A stretch of DNA of 64,000 nucleotides, taken from contig CM060897.1 in NCBI GenBank assembly GCA_030762935.1, forward strand, positions 106,792,176 through 106,856,175, read 5' to 3'. The notes under the pieces are model-generated. The model made no database searches. It was not told the DNA's origin and was given only the letters and a program-made list of their open reading frames with translations. The translations under genes were made by a program, and so were the position numbers. The DNA comes from Hymenopus coronatus (taxonomy: Eukaryota > Arthropoda > Insecta > Mantodea > Hymenopodidae). Shown here one piece after another: positions 34,607-45,734 of this stretch; within the stretch, counting starts at the first letter, position 1; every line of letters starts with the position of its first letter.

Positions 34607-35912
34607 CGAGGTACGTCCAGAAAGAAAGTTCCGTTTCAATTTATCTCCGCAGCAGCGCTGCGATCGCAGTTCCACACATGCGCGGTAGACGCTCTGTATC
34701 AAGGAGAAGAAACGTGCGCTATTTTGAGATCGCTGTCAGCCACATACGCTTTGTTGTGCTTGTTTACAATGTCGGTGTTGATTGAAAATCCCGCCGCTTG
34801 TGAAATCAGATCTGTGATTCGTTTTCTGAATGCTAGGAAAGTGAAACCAATTGAAATTTATCGGCAAATTTGCGAAGTTTACGGACAAAATGCGATGAGT
34901 GGTTCAATGGTGAGAAGATGGGTCCAACAGTTCAATGAAGGACGTAGTGAAGTGCACGATGAAGTATGAAGTGGGCGTCCATCTTTCGTTACAGAAGAAC
35001 TGGTTCACGCGATTGATGACAAGATCCAGGAAAACAGCAAGTTTACAATTAGTGCTCTCGCTATGGAATTTCCCCAAAGCTCACGATCACTAATTCATGA
35101 AATTGTTACCGAAAAACTGAAATTTCGTAAACTTTGCTCACGTTGGGTACAAAAGATTCTAACTGAGCAACACAAAACAAAACGGATGGGTAGTGCACTT
35201 CAGTTTTTAACCCGTTATGATGAAGACGGCGAAGAATTTCTGACACAGATTGTCACAGGAGATGAGACTTGGGATCCTTACGACACCCCTGAAAGTAAGC
35301 GGCAATCACTGGAATGGTTAAGCCGAAGCAAATCTTGACACTTCGAAAAATGATATGCACAGTGTTCTGGGACTGGAAAGGCACCTTACTCATTGATTTC
35401 TTACCGCGTGGTCAAACAATCAAAGCAGATGTTTATTGCGAGACACTTAAGAAATTGCGCCGCGCAATACAGAATAAGCGCCGAGGATTGCTGTCAAAAG
35501 GTGTTTTTCTTCACGACAACGCACGACCACACACTGCAAATGTGACGAAAAACCTCCTACAGGGATTTGGCTGGGACGTGTTTGACCATCCTCCGTACAG
35601 CCCTGACCTAGCTCCTAGCGATTTTCATCTGTTCTTACATCTCAAGTCTTTCCTTGGCGGTCAACACTTCAACAATGACGAAGAGCTGAAAGAATTTTTT
35701 TTTCCAACTTTTTGAAGACATAGGCGGCAAACTTCTATGAAGAAGGTATACAAAAACTTGTGCCACGCTATGACAAATGCCTGCAAAATTTCGGCAGTTA
35801 TGTGGAAAAGTACTTGAAGAGTTGTAGAATTTTGTGCAATAAATAATTATTCTGTATCTGTACACAATTTAGTTTTATTACCAAACGGAACTTACTTTCT
35901 GGACATACCTCG
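34607..35912 (+). mobile_element. Mariner element with intact ends and TA target duplication
   Basis: Length 1306 bp. The left terminal repeat is cgaggtacgtccagaaagaa and the right end reads ttctggacatacctcg, inverted with few mismatches. It is flanked by TA at 34605-34606 and 35913-35914, the standard Mariner target duplication. It sits inside LINE copy 2, whose RNase H text resumes immediately after. The best preserved DNA transposon in the window. Confidence 0.95.
34768..35845 (+). pseudogene. Mariner D34D transposase, nearly complete
   Basis: The start is near 34769 (MSVLIENPAACEIRSVI). The DNA-binding part has EIYRQICEVYG and MVRRWVQQFNEGR. The catalytic triad is visible: Asp in TGDETW (about 35255-35272), Asp in HDNARPHTA (about 35514-35540), and Asp in PYSPDLAPSDFH, exactly 34 residues later, so the class is D34D. 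Breaks: an in-frame TGA after HDEV at 34967-34969, a frameshift after the DETW region near 35310-35335, and a further shift plus stop at the T-run near 35697-35722. The C-terminal part to 35843 is readable. Inactive as it stands, but decayed little. Confidence 0.9.
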
Positions 35913-35914
35913 TA

Positions 35915-36405
35915 GATCTAGTGATGACGGCTTAAGGGAAATCTGCTTGTTTATTATCCGTACTTTTTTTTTTTTTATCAAAATACACTGATGGCAGTAA
36001 CTGTACCAATGGTGTTGTATGTGCCTTTGTTACTGGTATTAAACCCTATACTTTCGAGTACTCCATATACTTTGCGGAGTTCAATGCCATATACCGAGCC
36101 ATTCTCTATGTTCGCCGTCGTTCCGGGTATAGTTTTATATTTATTTTAGTTACGATGAGATATATCACTGGAACGGTAGCTATGCTTTTTTAACGTTTTG
36201 TTACAGATGCCTTTAGCTCTCCCGTTTTTGTTTTAGCTCTCCAGCCACGTCCATTGATAGTTTTAGTGTTCGTTATATACTGGCTATTATCTCTTGTTTT
36301 AGGTGTTTTCATTGTGATTCTTTATAGCATACTTTTATCTCTGCTCTTCTAACTCCACTGTTTTATGTTAAGACTGCTGATAACCTAGCAGCTGTGCGCC
36401 AATCA
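35915..36405 (+). pseudogene. LINE RNase H domain remnant
   Basis: After the Mariner the LINE continues. YTDGSNCTNGVVCAFV near 35985-36030 holds the first RNase H Asp. YSIYFAEFNAIYRAILYVRRR near 36060-36125 holds the catalytic Glu (FAEFNAIYRA). Later text to about 36400 includes TADNLAAVRQS near 36370-36405. Domain order matches Jockey-type ORF2. Confidence 0.78.
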
Positions 36406-36615
36406 TCATCATCAGACCATTTGGAATAAACTTGACATGAAAGGAAGAGAAAGGAAGTTTGGGGGAATGAAAAAACCTTACCACCATTTGCCTAGTGATC
36501 CGGGAAAACCCTTGAAAAAACTCCCTAGGTCAGAGAAGTCAGTTATGGGGATAAAACCCAAAACCTTCCAAATGTTAATCCCAAACGAAATACCTGAGCC
36601 ACCTGGCTGAGTTCT
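36405..36615 (-). mobile_element. tRNA-derived SINE4
   Basis: On the minus strand the head reads ctcagccaggtggctcaggt (A-box like) followed by ggttttgggttttatcccc (B-box like) at about 36612-36550. The body contains gttttcccggatcactaggc. The far end carries CAT repeats (atcatcatcagacc). Seen once in this window. Confidence 0.7.
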
Positions 36616-36675
36616 GAAGGAAGGTAGGTGACTTACAACCAATCTTACATTTAAATTTTAATTGTATACTCCTCT

Positions 36676-36719
36676 ATTATTATTATTATTATTATCATCA
36701 TCATCATCATCATCATCAT
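36676..36719 (+). repeat. (TTA)n then (TCA)n microsatellite
   Basis: Alternating trinucleotide run ahead of the SINE5 fragment, probably its 3' tail. Confidence 0.9.
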
Positions 36720-36734
36720 TATAAGCTAATGATT

Positions 36735-36840
36735 TTATTATTGAAACCAGTCGAAAAATTCAATGCTACAGCCGGGATTTGAAAATGTGGTTTCTCTAAC
36801 CATTGAGCTACTGTGACAACATGCCGGTATGCCGTTCAAT
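36735..36840 (-). mobile_element. tRNA-derived SINE5 fragment, copy b
   Basis: On the minus strand it reads tagctcaatggttagagaaa (A-box like), then ttttcaaatcccggctg (B-box like), then attgaatttttcgactgg. It shares the post-head sequence with 8637-8765. Confidence 0.72.
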
Positions 36841-37100
36841 CTTCCAACTAATTCTAAATTTTTACGCGGTTCAATCAATCAGTATATCTGGGTAATATTA
36901 ACATGTTATCACCAATTATCCAGGCTATTTTATTATAAGGGTAATTTATATATATACATATAATTAAAACACATGCACAACCATTTTTATGTCATTTATA
37001 AACAGCAACCTGTACTCCAACTATATTTCACCACCCTCCCTTTAAAAAACAAAAATGAATCCACTGGCTAGAACAAACAAATGTTCATCTTAAGGAAAAA

Positions 37101-37595
37101 TGTAGTGTCTGGCCAGCATAGGGCATTAACATAATAGAAGTGAACAACAACAACGCTAAACAATATGTTGCTGGATAGTGTTGTGACAATGACGTTCGCG
37201 TGTGCGACCTTTTCTCACGTTCGCTGAGACACGTAGCAGCTAAAGCTGGAACGTGAGACATCACAGTTAAAGACCACACGTAAACAGGATCAGGAAGTGC
37301 GCCGCAGCTGTAACCAGAACCTTCTGGAACGTGACACCCGGTGCTTCTCGGATGGTGCACTTCTGAAAACTTCCAGAGAATTTTGTGACGTCGCTTTCCC
37401 CTTAAAAAGGAGGAAAAGCTAAATACAGTGTGTTGTGATTTGAACTGAGTCATGAGTGATTGCAGTGCTATCGCGCAGTGGGGCGCGAGCCACAGACGGC
37501 ATGCTGTCATAAACTTTAAACTGTCTAACGTGAGTGAACCTTATTTGAAGCGTTATTTGTAAATAATTGTTGAGTCAATAAAGGCATTTGTTACA
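37101..37595 (+). mobile_element. Retrotransposon LTR (495 bp, TG...CA)
   Basis: It begins TGTAGTGTCTGGCC, ends GTTACA, and has AATAAA at 37577-37582. It is followed after one base by tggtgtcaggagtggaata, a primer-binding-site-like sequence (the reverse complement resembles the 3' end of tRNA-Leu), and by an ATG frame at 37628. Higher in G+C than its surroundings. No second copy of the LTR is present in the window. Confidence 0.75.
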
Positions 37596-37627
37596 CTGGT
37601 GTCAGGAGTGGAATATAGGAGCCAAGA

Positions 37628-37782
37628 TGGAAGAAATACTTCAAACACTGTTGGAGAAGATGGACAAGTAATTTCTCCCGAAGCGAAAATGAAATAAAGA
37701 CCCAGAAGAGAAATAACGACGGTGAAGACAGAAATGCAGACCAACCTGAAGACCGAATGAAGACAATGTGTCGACTGTGGTT
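37628..37782 (+). pseudogene. gag: gag start stub of the LTR element
   Basis: It reads MEEILQTLLEKMDK and then, after a stop, Glu/Lys/Asn/Asp-rich text to about 37780. The position directly after the primer-binding site fits a gag start. A Mariner begins here, so the rest of the element is missing. Confidence 0.5.
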
Positions 37783-38860
37783 GAAAATGGAGGAAACCGA
37801 GTTTTATACTGCTATTAAACATTTTCATTTGAAGGGTTAGACTGCCGTACAAATCAAAATAGAAAAAAGGCTAAAGTTCACCATTATTAAAGACCATTTT
37901 ACTTAAGATTAATGAATTCAAACGTGGTCGCACAAGCACCGAAGACGAAGCGCACTCCGGTCGTCCAATTTAGGTCACCACACAGGAAACCATTGACAAA
38001 ATTAATGATATACTAATGCAAGGCCACCGTATATACATTCGAGTGGATTTTGAAACAGACATATCAAGTGAGTGAATGCACAATATCCTGTGAGCACAAT
38101 TGACTATGAAAAAGCTGAGTAAGGTAGTTGCCACCTTTGGGTCACAATCGACCAAAAGCGCATCCGGAACAACATTTCAACACATTTCTGGTGATGTTTA
38201 ATCGCAATCTGCAAGACCTTTTGCGCCGACTTGTAACTGTTGATTATTTTTTGTAGTGTTTAACGCCCGCTTTTACAACTTGTGGTACCGCAGGCGATGA
38301 CTGTTGAATGAAACCTCCAGTCCAGTGTGATTGGCAGGCTGAGGGCAGCCCGAGGTGTGTTAGACGTGTCCCTGTTCTCAGAGAGAACTTAACCACGTTC
38401 TGACGGGATTGTGGGTTTTGTAGGATGGCGGGTGTGTATTGGGGTTGTGGAGTGACAGGAGGAGGCGAATAAAATGAAACCTGGATCCACCATTAACATA
38501 ATATAGTCGACAGGGCAGTCAAAACCACGGACCTTAGGCTTGTGAAAAAAGCACTGAAGAAGGCAAAGACCACTTTGTCAGTTGGTAAGGCAGTGGCTAC
38601 TATTTTTTGGGATTCCCAAGGAATAATCCTCATAGATTACCTGGAAAGGCAGAACCATAACTGGACCCTGTTACACTTTATTGCATTCGAGTATTTTTCA
38701 AAGTTTGACAGAATCTGTTCTTTTCCGATGGGATGAAAAAGTTGGAGGATGTTGGACCGAGTGATATACCTCAAATGAGACTATGTCGAGAAGTAAGATG
38801 AATTGTTTATGAAACAAACATTTTCTTGCCTTTTTACCTTGTCAAACCACCCTGCTATTA
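37783..38860 (+). mobile_element. Mariner element, split by a SINE2 copy
   Basis: The transposase start MEETEFYTAIKHFHLKG lies at 37788-37840, then a stop. TISGDV-type and LTMKKLSKV text continues to about 38230. After the SINE, NETWIHH-type text (about 38478-38495), KALKKAKTTLSVGKAVATIF and DSQGIILIDYLE follow at 38545-38645. The 3' end shows a terminal-repeat-like ttaccttgtcaaaccaccct near 38837-38856. The left terminal repeat is not visible. Confidence 0.78.
38245..38470 (-). mobile_element. tRNA-derived SINE2, copy a, in Mariner
   Basis: The left edge reads gtagtgtttaacgcccgctt, the minus-strand 3' end of SINE2; the middle is gtggtaccgcaggcgatgac. It is more diverged than other copies and separates the two halves of the Mariner transposase. 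Confidence 0.7.
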
Positions 38861-38864
38861 ATAT

Positions 38865-39625
38865 TACTACTTGTATATTTAACTTGGTAAAATAATTATT
38901 TGTTTATATATTTATTTCTATAAGCTTGGAGTACACACACAATAAAAATATGAAAGCGTTGTCATGACACAAATTACATAATTTTAAATTAAAAAAAAAA
39001 ACTATTCATACTACTTACAACCATCCATGTCATAAATGCAACTAATTTTACCAATGACATCATATGCTGTACTGTGTAATACTTCCGTATGGTATAATAG
39101 CAAAATTATCGTTTTCAACGATAGCATCGCTTTAGGATTAAATCAGGTGAATTGGCAAGCCGGCATGTATATCAGAATCTTCCAATTCCCCTATAAGGAT
39201 GGGGATGATGTACTTCTCTACCAATGTGAAGTGGGGCACTGTTAACCAACTCCCAACATTTTTCTTGTCTGCAAAAATGCTTCAATAATCACTTGTATAT
39301 GTTTACTATCATACGGTTTGGCAATACAAACGATTTAAGTTAACCTGCCGTATAACACCCACCCATTAGATAATGAAGAGTGACAATTCATAATACTATC
39401 TCGAGCTAAATACGCTTCCTCTATCCTAAGATGTTTTCCAAAAAAGATGGATTCATGCGCTTTGCTAATGTACATTCGCAAAATATTACAATAAAAAAAA
39501 GAATTACTTGGTGATAGACACCCCACTCGTCGGAGATGATAGGGTTAGATATGGTAAGTGTTCTTTGAATGTTGAATTAGTAATCTATTATTATACTACA
39601 ACTTGACGGCCGATTCCGTTACTGC
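38865..39625. other. No recognised gene
   Basis: A+T-rich. The plus frame 39036-39245 and minus frame 39526-39335 have no recognisable content. Confidence 0.4.
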
Positions 39626-39627
39626 TT

Positions 39628-39800
39628 GTCCCACTATTCGTAGTGTAGTGGTTATCAGCTAGCTTCCAATATCCAGAGGGTGATGCAATTTTTTCTAATG
39701 TAAAAAGCCTTAGCATGGCTTCCTTCTGAAGGGAAGCAAAGCTGTTGGTTCATGCAATGCTTATTTCCACGTAAGAGAACCCCATGCCTTGAAAGAAAGA
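39628..39800 (+). mobile_element. SINE1, copy e (head and partial body)
   Basis: The head tagtgtagtggttatcagct is followed by gcatggcttccttctgaagg and aagcaaagctgttgg, matching SINE1. It is diverged and its 3' part is lost. Confidence 0.75.
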
Positions 39801-40893
39801 TCCCAGGGTTAAATTCGCCATGTTTCATGTGTGCGAGTCGTGATTTTATCCAGTCAAGCCATTCATGGGCGATAAGTTGATCCCTCGTAACCATATGCAC
39901 ATCGTGGCAAACTCGCGAACTAGAAATTCCCTGATCAAGAAACCACTGTAAAAGTGGCCCAATACACGCCTACATGGCGTGATGGAACTTGAATAAATGT
40001 CCCGCTAGGATCCACATTTTATATAATATTTAATAATGGGTACCAGCCGAGTTTGGCTACTCCACTTGTAATGTAAATGACTCTCTGGCACACTGTAAAC
40101 CTGTTATTGAAATTGGAATATTTCTACCAGGAACAGTGGTGGCTGCTATAAAAAGGCCAATTGATCTTTGATATACCTTGTAGTTTGATTGGATCTTTTT
40201 CTTTTATGTGGTTTTAAAGGTAACATATGCATAGTAATTTAAATTCTACGGTGTTAAAATATATCAAGCCACTCTTCTAAACTGGATGAATCGTGTCATC
40301 AAGGTTGATATCATATCTTCATTTGCGTACATTTTAAGGAGCTTTTGCGCATGCACGACTAGTATGACATAATTGTCTTATGGGTCCAATACATACGGAT
40401 CGTGTACAATTTAAGCCGTGCTCGATACGAAGCTTCTTTCCCAGCGCTGTGTCAGTGTCTTATGTTAATTCCATTATATCATCTCACTGTGCCAGAAGTC
40501 AAGTTCACTTATTGTCAGCAATGGTTCTGAATCCGCTGTGTAGGTCTTAGTCCTGTCAACTAAGGACCTTCGCAGGAGTAGGTAACATGCATGAACCAGA
40601 AACCGCATATTTCAAACTAACTATATTCTCAATTAAATTCCAAATTAAATTACTTCGTTCTTACCTTATAACACCGTACATAACGACCATAAAACACAAA
40701 CATCCACAAAACTTCCCTTTCTATCGTAAGACGACTTATGCATAATTTTTAAATGCACTATTGGTTTTTGTTGCTGTTGTTTGGAGCGGCTGCAGTTGTT
40801 TCAGTTTGTTCATAATCATAAATAAAAAGTTACAGATGCTATTTCACATTTCCAGGTGTTTGAGAACACTCAGAATGTATACTCAGAGCTCCG

Positions 40894-40973
<80 letters not shown>

Positions 40974-41400
40974 CACAATCTTGGAATTTTTCGGATGACC
41001 GCTTGGCTCCATAAAAATGCCAACGTCCGTTTCATCTTGTATTCAGGACGCTGAGCTCCAGGTACGTCATTCAGCTCCGTTTTGTACCCTATCACTCGTA
41101 AAGCGTTACCAAATCGTTACGGCTGAATTATTAAATTATTAACAAGTAATTATTTCTTAAAGTCTCTATAGTTCATATATGCTAGTTTGCAGCATAGATT
41201 CCAAGAAGCTCAGAAGAAAAAAGATCTTGCTGTTATTTTATTCTCCTTCAGCATAAAAGTATGCTCTCAATCATTGTAATTATCAATATATTCACATCTC
41301 TAAGTTTGAACAGCAGGCCTTCAGTTTGTGACCTGCATTGTATAAAACATTTTAATAAATGTATTCCGAGGAATACCTAATGAAAATCGTTATAGTTATA
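39801..41400. other. No recognised gene; (CT)n and (AT)n tract at 40897-40970
   Basis: No supported coding region or known element. A C-run and (CT)n at 40888-40941 pass directly into (AT)n at 40941-40970. The overlapping plus-strand open frame is simply a translation of these repeats. Confidence 0.5.
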
Positions 41401-41403
41401 CCT

Positions 41404-41550
41404 GTGGCGGGTTTTCTCCGGGTTGTCCGGTTTTCCCTGCCATCACATTTCACCGGTGCTCCATCTTCATTCCACGCATCATGTGTCATCACCTGCGGTG
41501 CTACAAGTAGTAAAAGCGGGCGTTAAACAATATCCCCCTATATACCTGTA
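41404..41550 (+). mobile_element. SINE2, copy b (body and 3' end)
   Basis: gcgggttttctccgggttgt, caccggtgctccatcttcat and agtagtaaaagcgggcgtta match the SINE2 body; the tRNA head is missing. Confidence 0.82.
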
Positions 41551-41562
41551 CATCTTAGAAGA

Positions 41563-41700
41563 TTTACCGCACCTAAAAGGATCTCAAGCCTGATGAAGAA
41601 GCCTCTCGGCAAAAGTAAGCGGTCTATCACGCCGAATATAGAATGGGACGCTGATAACTACATCAATTAAAAAGCGTCCATAAATAAAACTAAATTTTAA
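41563..41700 (+). mobile_element. SINE1, copy h (3' half)
   Basis: It holds gatttaccgcacctaaaagg, gcctctcggcaaaagtaagc and aaaagcgtccataaataaaa. It follows SINE2 copy b by about 13 bp. Confidence 0.78.
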
Positions 41701-42599
41701 TGTTGTTAATCTTGGAAGTTAAATTAATACTAGAACCACCTATTAACTTGAATGTCGTTGTATATTACAAGTTATGACGTTGTTCTCGCTTATTAAATGC
41801 TTATATTCGCTCTACAATCTGGAATTTACTACATTTAAACCTGCTCTTGAGCTCAACTGTAAATGTTAAATATGATGTATATTTTGAGCTGCAGGCCTTT
41901 TACCTGGTGTATACGTTAGCTCTCCGATACTCCTCCAGCGCTTCACTTGCAGATATACCATGTTGAAAAGTAGATTTTTCACCATAGTTGAAGTATTTTA
42001 TGCTGGTTGAGTTACATTTTCTGAAACAATCATGTAACATGAATATTTTATAATTTTAATTATATAGGAGTGGCAATAAATACAAAAGCTTACTACAACG
42101 TATTTATTTTCTTCTGCATGTATTTGAACATAGTCCACGAAGAGAAGTTATTCCGAATATACTTCGATAAATTATCAGTCATAAATTTTTAGTGCATGAC
42201 ACTACAACGTACACATAATAGATTATTTAGGTAATAGTAACAGTAGAAGAAAATGGAAAAGCATTACGAATCCACTATAATTAGAACCGTTTATTTATAC
42301 AGATATCCAAACACACTGTATTATTTACATGTGTCTAGAAATCACATTGAAATAGAGTGAAGAACGCGCTCACCACATGCCTATTAAAAACTATCAAAGG
42401 GACAACTCTTCAAAAACTTGTGAGGTGTGTTTATATACGTCTACACGCTAACCGATTCCCGTGTTTTCAATTATGTGAATCGAGAAAGAGGCTGCGGTTT
42501 TCATGTAGTTAGGTCCTTAAGCAACTCCTAACAAATGTTATACAAATTACTGAACAGAATTATTTACTCAATTTCGCACCAAAATTTAAATTATATGAA
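41701..42599. other. No recognised gene
   Basis: A+T-rich with no supported element. Confidence 0.4.
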
Positions 42600-43245
42600 C
42601 TTCTTGAAACAAGAATAAAACCGAATCGAATCGAAGAATCGACGCCACCGCCAAGGAAATGAATGCCATGATGGAGAAATACTCGAAAGAAGACATGTAA
42701 GGCCAAGACGCCAGGAAGCGACACAAAATCTACGCGCATCAAACCACCACAATACGACGAAACAAACTTTTGAAGTTTTCCGCCAACAATTCGCAACATC
42801 GCCGGTCACAACCGATGATATTCAGAAGAGGAAGCTGCATAGCTGATAGCAGCCTCCAACGTCGGTGGTGTCCGGAGACATCTGGGAGCCCCTCGAAAAC
42901 CGCTTTGGGAACCATTGTTTAGCCGCAGCCCAAGGCAGTCGATTCAAGGCTAGATAGAGGCGCGGACAGGCGATTACTTGCACACGCAATCACAACATTG
43001 CAGCAACATATGGCCTACAGTTTGAGAGCCAACTTTTACGTTCATGGCCAAATGCATGGGCTTACACGTAACACCATAACCACCTATTGTATCCAAGATT
43101 ACAGAAGAACTATAATGTTCTTCAGATGGGAAGAGTTCTATCTGCAGCGAATGAGATGCGTTGTCGTGCTCTGCGTTGCCAGGTCGCTACCCTGGCATAT
43201 TTCCCTCTCACTCGCGTACAGAGCATGTAAATCTGCCTGGTGACA
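42600..43245 (+). pseudogene. Possible LTR-retrotransposon gag/structural remnant
   Basis: A block richer in G+C than its surroundings, with Arg/Lys/His/Gln-rich plus-strand text in several frames and a clean frame at 42998-43243 (RANFYVHGQMHG, MRCVVVLCVARSLPW). No diagnostic capsid, zinc-knuckle or polymerase motif. Called only because composition and codon style differ from the neighbours. Confidence 0.25.
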
Positions 43246-43249
43246 AACT

Positions 43250-43871
43250 AATTTACGTAAGGAAATCCTAACTGATTTTTCTAAACTTCTATAATTTTAG
43301 AGTTTTAAAATTAAAAACTTGACATTCATATTTGCATAATATGCACACGTTTTTTTTTTTAAATGCTATAATATTATAGTTTATGATTTACCTACTCTTT
43401 TAATACAATGGAGCTGCCAGCGACTCCTACGTATAGCTGTCTTCAGTTACGGCAAGAGACAATAATTCCTCGCGGATGCATTACAATAAAAATAAAAAAA
43501 AAAATAAAAAAAAAAAAAAAAAAAAAAAACGTGTATACCCTAAAAATAATACTTTGGGCCTGGCTACGCAATACCTGCCTCTTAGATTCGCCAGTAAATT
43601 CACCATTAAAAGCCGTTGCATTTGCTATATTCCTGGCTCAGCAGCAACTGAAAACTGACTTGAACTCTGTAGGGATGAGGGTTAAATAAACTAGAGTTCT
43701 GATTGCGAGACATAAACATAAATATGTGATATCTGGCGCAGCATTCTACACGGATCAAGAGTGTGTTCGCTGTCTCTCGACTTTAACAGCTTGCTAAGCG
43801 TAATAAATGTAATAATTCCTTTAGTACTGTCATGTCAGTAGTTTATATTCTATTTCTGTGTAATTACGCAT

Positions 43872-43917
<46 letters not shown>

Positions 43918-44000
43918 GCATATACAAATAATAATGGCATTACAGTGTATGAAAACTGTTAGAGCTAAAAAGCTGTGGTTTTTACGGTTTTGCTTTTCTT
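43250..44000. other. No recognised gene; A-run and (CA)n/(TA)n tracts
   Basis: It contains an A-rich run at 43487-43530 and (CA)n then (TA)n at 43873-43918. The open frames over the A-run are poly-Lys artefacts. Confidence 0.5.
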
Positions 44001-44003
44001 ACT

Positions 44004-44118
44004 AAGGATCTCAAAACATGTTTTTTCGATTAAACCTTGGTATTGAATTTAGGGGTGGAACACAATACCTTCTCTACCTACTATGTATATTGTATATACT
44101 TGTTCGAGAAGGTGATAA
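44004..44118 (+). repeat. X repeat copy 8 (end fragment)
   Basis: The last 115 bp of X: gatctcaaaacatgtttttt, gggtggaacacaatacct, tactatgtatattgtatata and gagaaggtgataag. Confidence 0.75.
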
Positions 44119-44218
44119 GATACGCGTATTTCTGTAGTTTTCATAGGCTCTTTAATATAAAGAAGATATAATACTAATAAAACTTCACGAATATTGTACG
44201 ACTCGGCAATGATCTTAC

Positions 44219-44434
44219 CTTCTACAAGCTGCAGCTGCAGCGCTATGAGAATGTAGCGTAGTATTGGTGTTTCGCTGGCTTGAAACTTTGAAGTCAGAAA
44301 CGTCGAAAGAATGCAGCAACGGACAAATGGAGAAGCTGGTGAAATTGCCAGCTTCAGTTTTCTGTTTCAGGTGTTTATGATAAATTTTCATGCGCTCAGA
44401 TTGCTGCTCCTGAAGGTACCAAGACAACGAACTT
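44219..44434 (-). CDS. Putative internal exon A of the minus-strand host gene
   Basis: The 216-nt open segment has an acceptor ttaacttgtttcag and a strong donor agaag|gtaagatc on the minus strand. It begins with the last base of a split codon and ends with two bases of the next (phase 2 to 2), which fits exon B at 27352. The product reads SSLSWYLQEQQSERMKIYHK at the start, a charged likely helix. A Ser/Thr/Asn-rich part and a short Ala run (SAAAAAC) follow. No family recognised. The downstream intron would be about 16.9 kb. The upstream exon was not found. Confidence 0.6.
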
Positions 44435-44678
44435 CTGAAACAAGTTAACTATATAAATTATAGTTTTCCGTAAAGCTTAGAGAGTTGTGTACACAAATAA
44501 GACATTAAATATTTAAAAATTACGTTTTGGAAAAACTAATTACCTACGTACAGAGAAAGGAGCAAGGGAAAAACTGTATGTTCTCCATAGCTTGCAAATT
44601 TGATTTTGATGTAATATTTATTTCTGGTTTAGTTTCTCTAAATGCTCAATTCCCATATTGCTTAAAAAATGTGGATAT

Positions 44679-45046
44679 TTAACTGATGGTCTGAAAATAG
44701 GAAGATAATGATAATAAATCATGTCCCTGAAAGCAAACTACTAAGAATGCATATAGTCCAGCTATAAAAATTAACAGCACATTGGTAAGATTTCCATCAG
44801 CGAAAGAGATATATATTGCACACTGGATACTCAAGTCAAAACTGACTCGTCTGGCTTGCAGCTCTTCTTTATACGTATAGCTACTGATGATAGCAACAGA
44901 AATTTCTAGAAAAACGAATATTCTCACACAAGTCCATAGTGTACAGGTGTCGCATTCCAAGGCTTTGAAGTAGTGCCACCGCCCTTCATATGATAATTTC
45001 TTGAACACGCTTGGTGCGAATAAGTAAAGGAAACCAAACGAACAAG
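44679..45046 (-). other. Minus-strand open frame with hydrophobic segments, uncertain
   Basis: It is open from about 45046 to a stop at 44679 and reads CTLWTCVRIFVFLEISVAII and later VLLIFIAGLYAFLVVCFQG, two membrane-like stretches. There is no good start and no clear donor; cctattttcag near its end looks more like an acceptor. It lies about 245 bp upstream of exon A. It could be a chance frame, a receptor pseudogene piece, or an alternative exon. No family recognised. Confidence 0.2.
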
Positions 45047-45427
45047 CGCAACAATACTATAACCTTTCCAAAGCAAACCGCTAATACATGTGTGGCGATT
45101 ACGGGCCGACAAGGCGCATTCACAATATAAATGAAGGTACCTATATGGTTGGTTATGGATTATGAATGCAACGTCTCTCCAAAATAAACTGCATGTATGT
45201 TTCTCTAGATAACTCTCGTGTAGTAAGGTGATTAACAGAGAAGGGTTATTACATTTGTATGTCTAGAGATTTTAGTGAGTTAATTTTGGATTAATTATGC
45301 ACGAGAATGGTAAGAACAACTACACTATACTGTAAACGTTATTTCACAACCAAAGAGATCAAGAAATGGATAGCAACAGAGTTTCTAAAGAAAATCAAAC
45401 TGAAATATGGAATTATGCAAAAGCTAC
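45047..45427. other. No recognised gene
   Basis: Nothing supported; mixed-composition sequence before the SINE. Confidence 0.4.
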
Positions 45428-45727
45428 AAGTAGTAAATGGAAATGGCGTGTTATTTATGGACGCTCTTTAAGTACAGTGGTTCTTAGCGTCCCATTCTAT
45501 ATTGAGCGTGAAAGACCGGTTAATTTTGCTCAGATACCTCTCTATCAGGCTTGAGGTTCTTTTACGTGCCGTAAATCTACGACACGGGACCAACGGCTTT
45601 ACTTCCCTTCCGAAGGAAGCCATGACCAGGATTTTTACGCCGCCCATCGTCCTCCGCCTGGTTTGAACCAGCGACCTTGGGTATATGAAGCTAGCATGGT
45701 AACCATTACACCACGGAGGCCGACTAT
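45428..45727 (-). mobile_element. SINE1, copy f (full length)
   Basis: The most complete SINE1: tail at 45436 (aatggaaatggcgtgttatt), body with ttgaggttcttttacgtgcc and cgacacgggaccaacggctt, B-box complement ctggtttgaaccagcgacc near 45659, and head complement ggtaaccattacaccacgga near 45698-45717. aagtagta lies on both sides (45428 and 45727), a likely target duplication. No functional tRNA is implied. Confidence 0.9.
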
Positions 45728-45734
45728 AAGTAGT

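Larger units (their letters stand above)
31980..36405 (+). mobile_element. Jockey-like LINE copy 2, long, holding a Mariner and a SINE fragment
   Basis: A second member of the family at 11340-13920. The 5' untranslated part (about 31980-32560) and ORF1 start match copy 1. ORF2 is represented by its RT and RNase H parts: DHAISSSRNSAGPDGIHVQ near 33150-33205, KPGKDHHLPPSC near 33325-33360 and NGVPQGSVLS near 33720-33750. Cys/Arg-rich C-terminal text continues to 34590. RNase H resumes after the Mariner at 35915. The zinc knuckles and endonuclease of copy 1 are missing, so this copy has an internal deletion near 32870-33000. Confidence 0.82.

Noticed and set aside
42560..42809. Two minus-strand open frames rich in Trp/Ser/Phe
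   Set aside because: They are the complement of an Arg/Lys/Asn-rich gag-like plus strand.
43408..43689. Lys-rich protein
   Set aside because: Produced by the A-run at 43487-43530; no other content.
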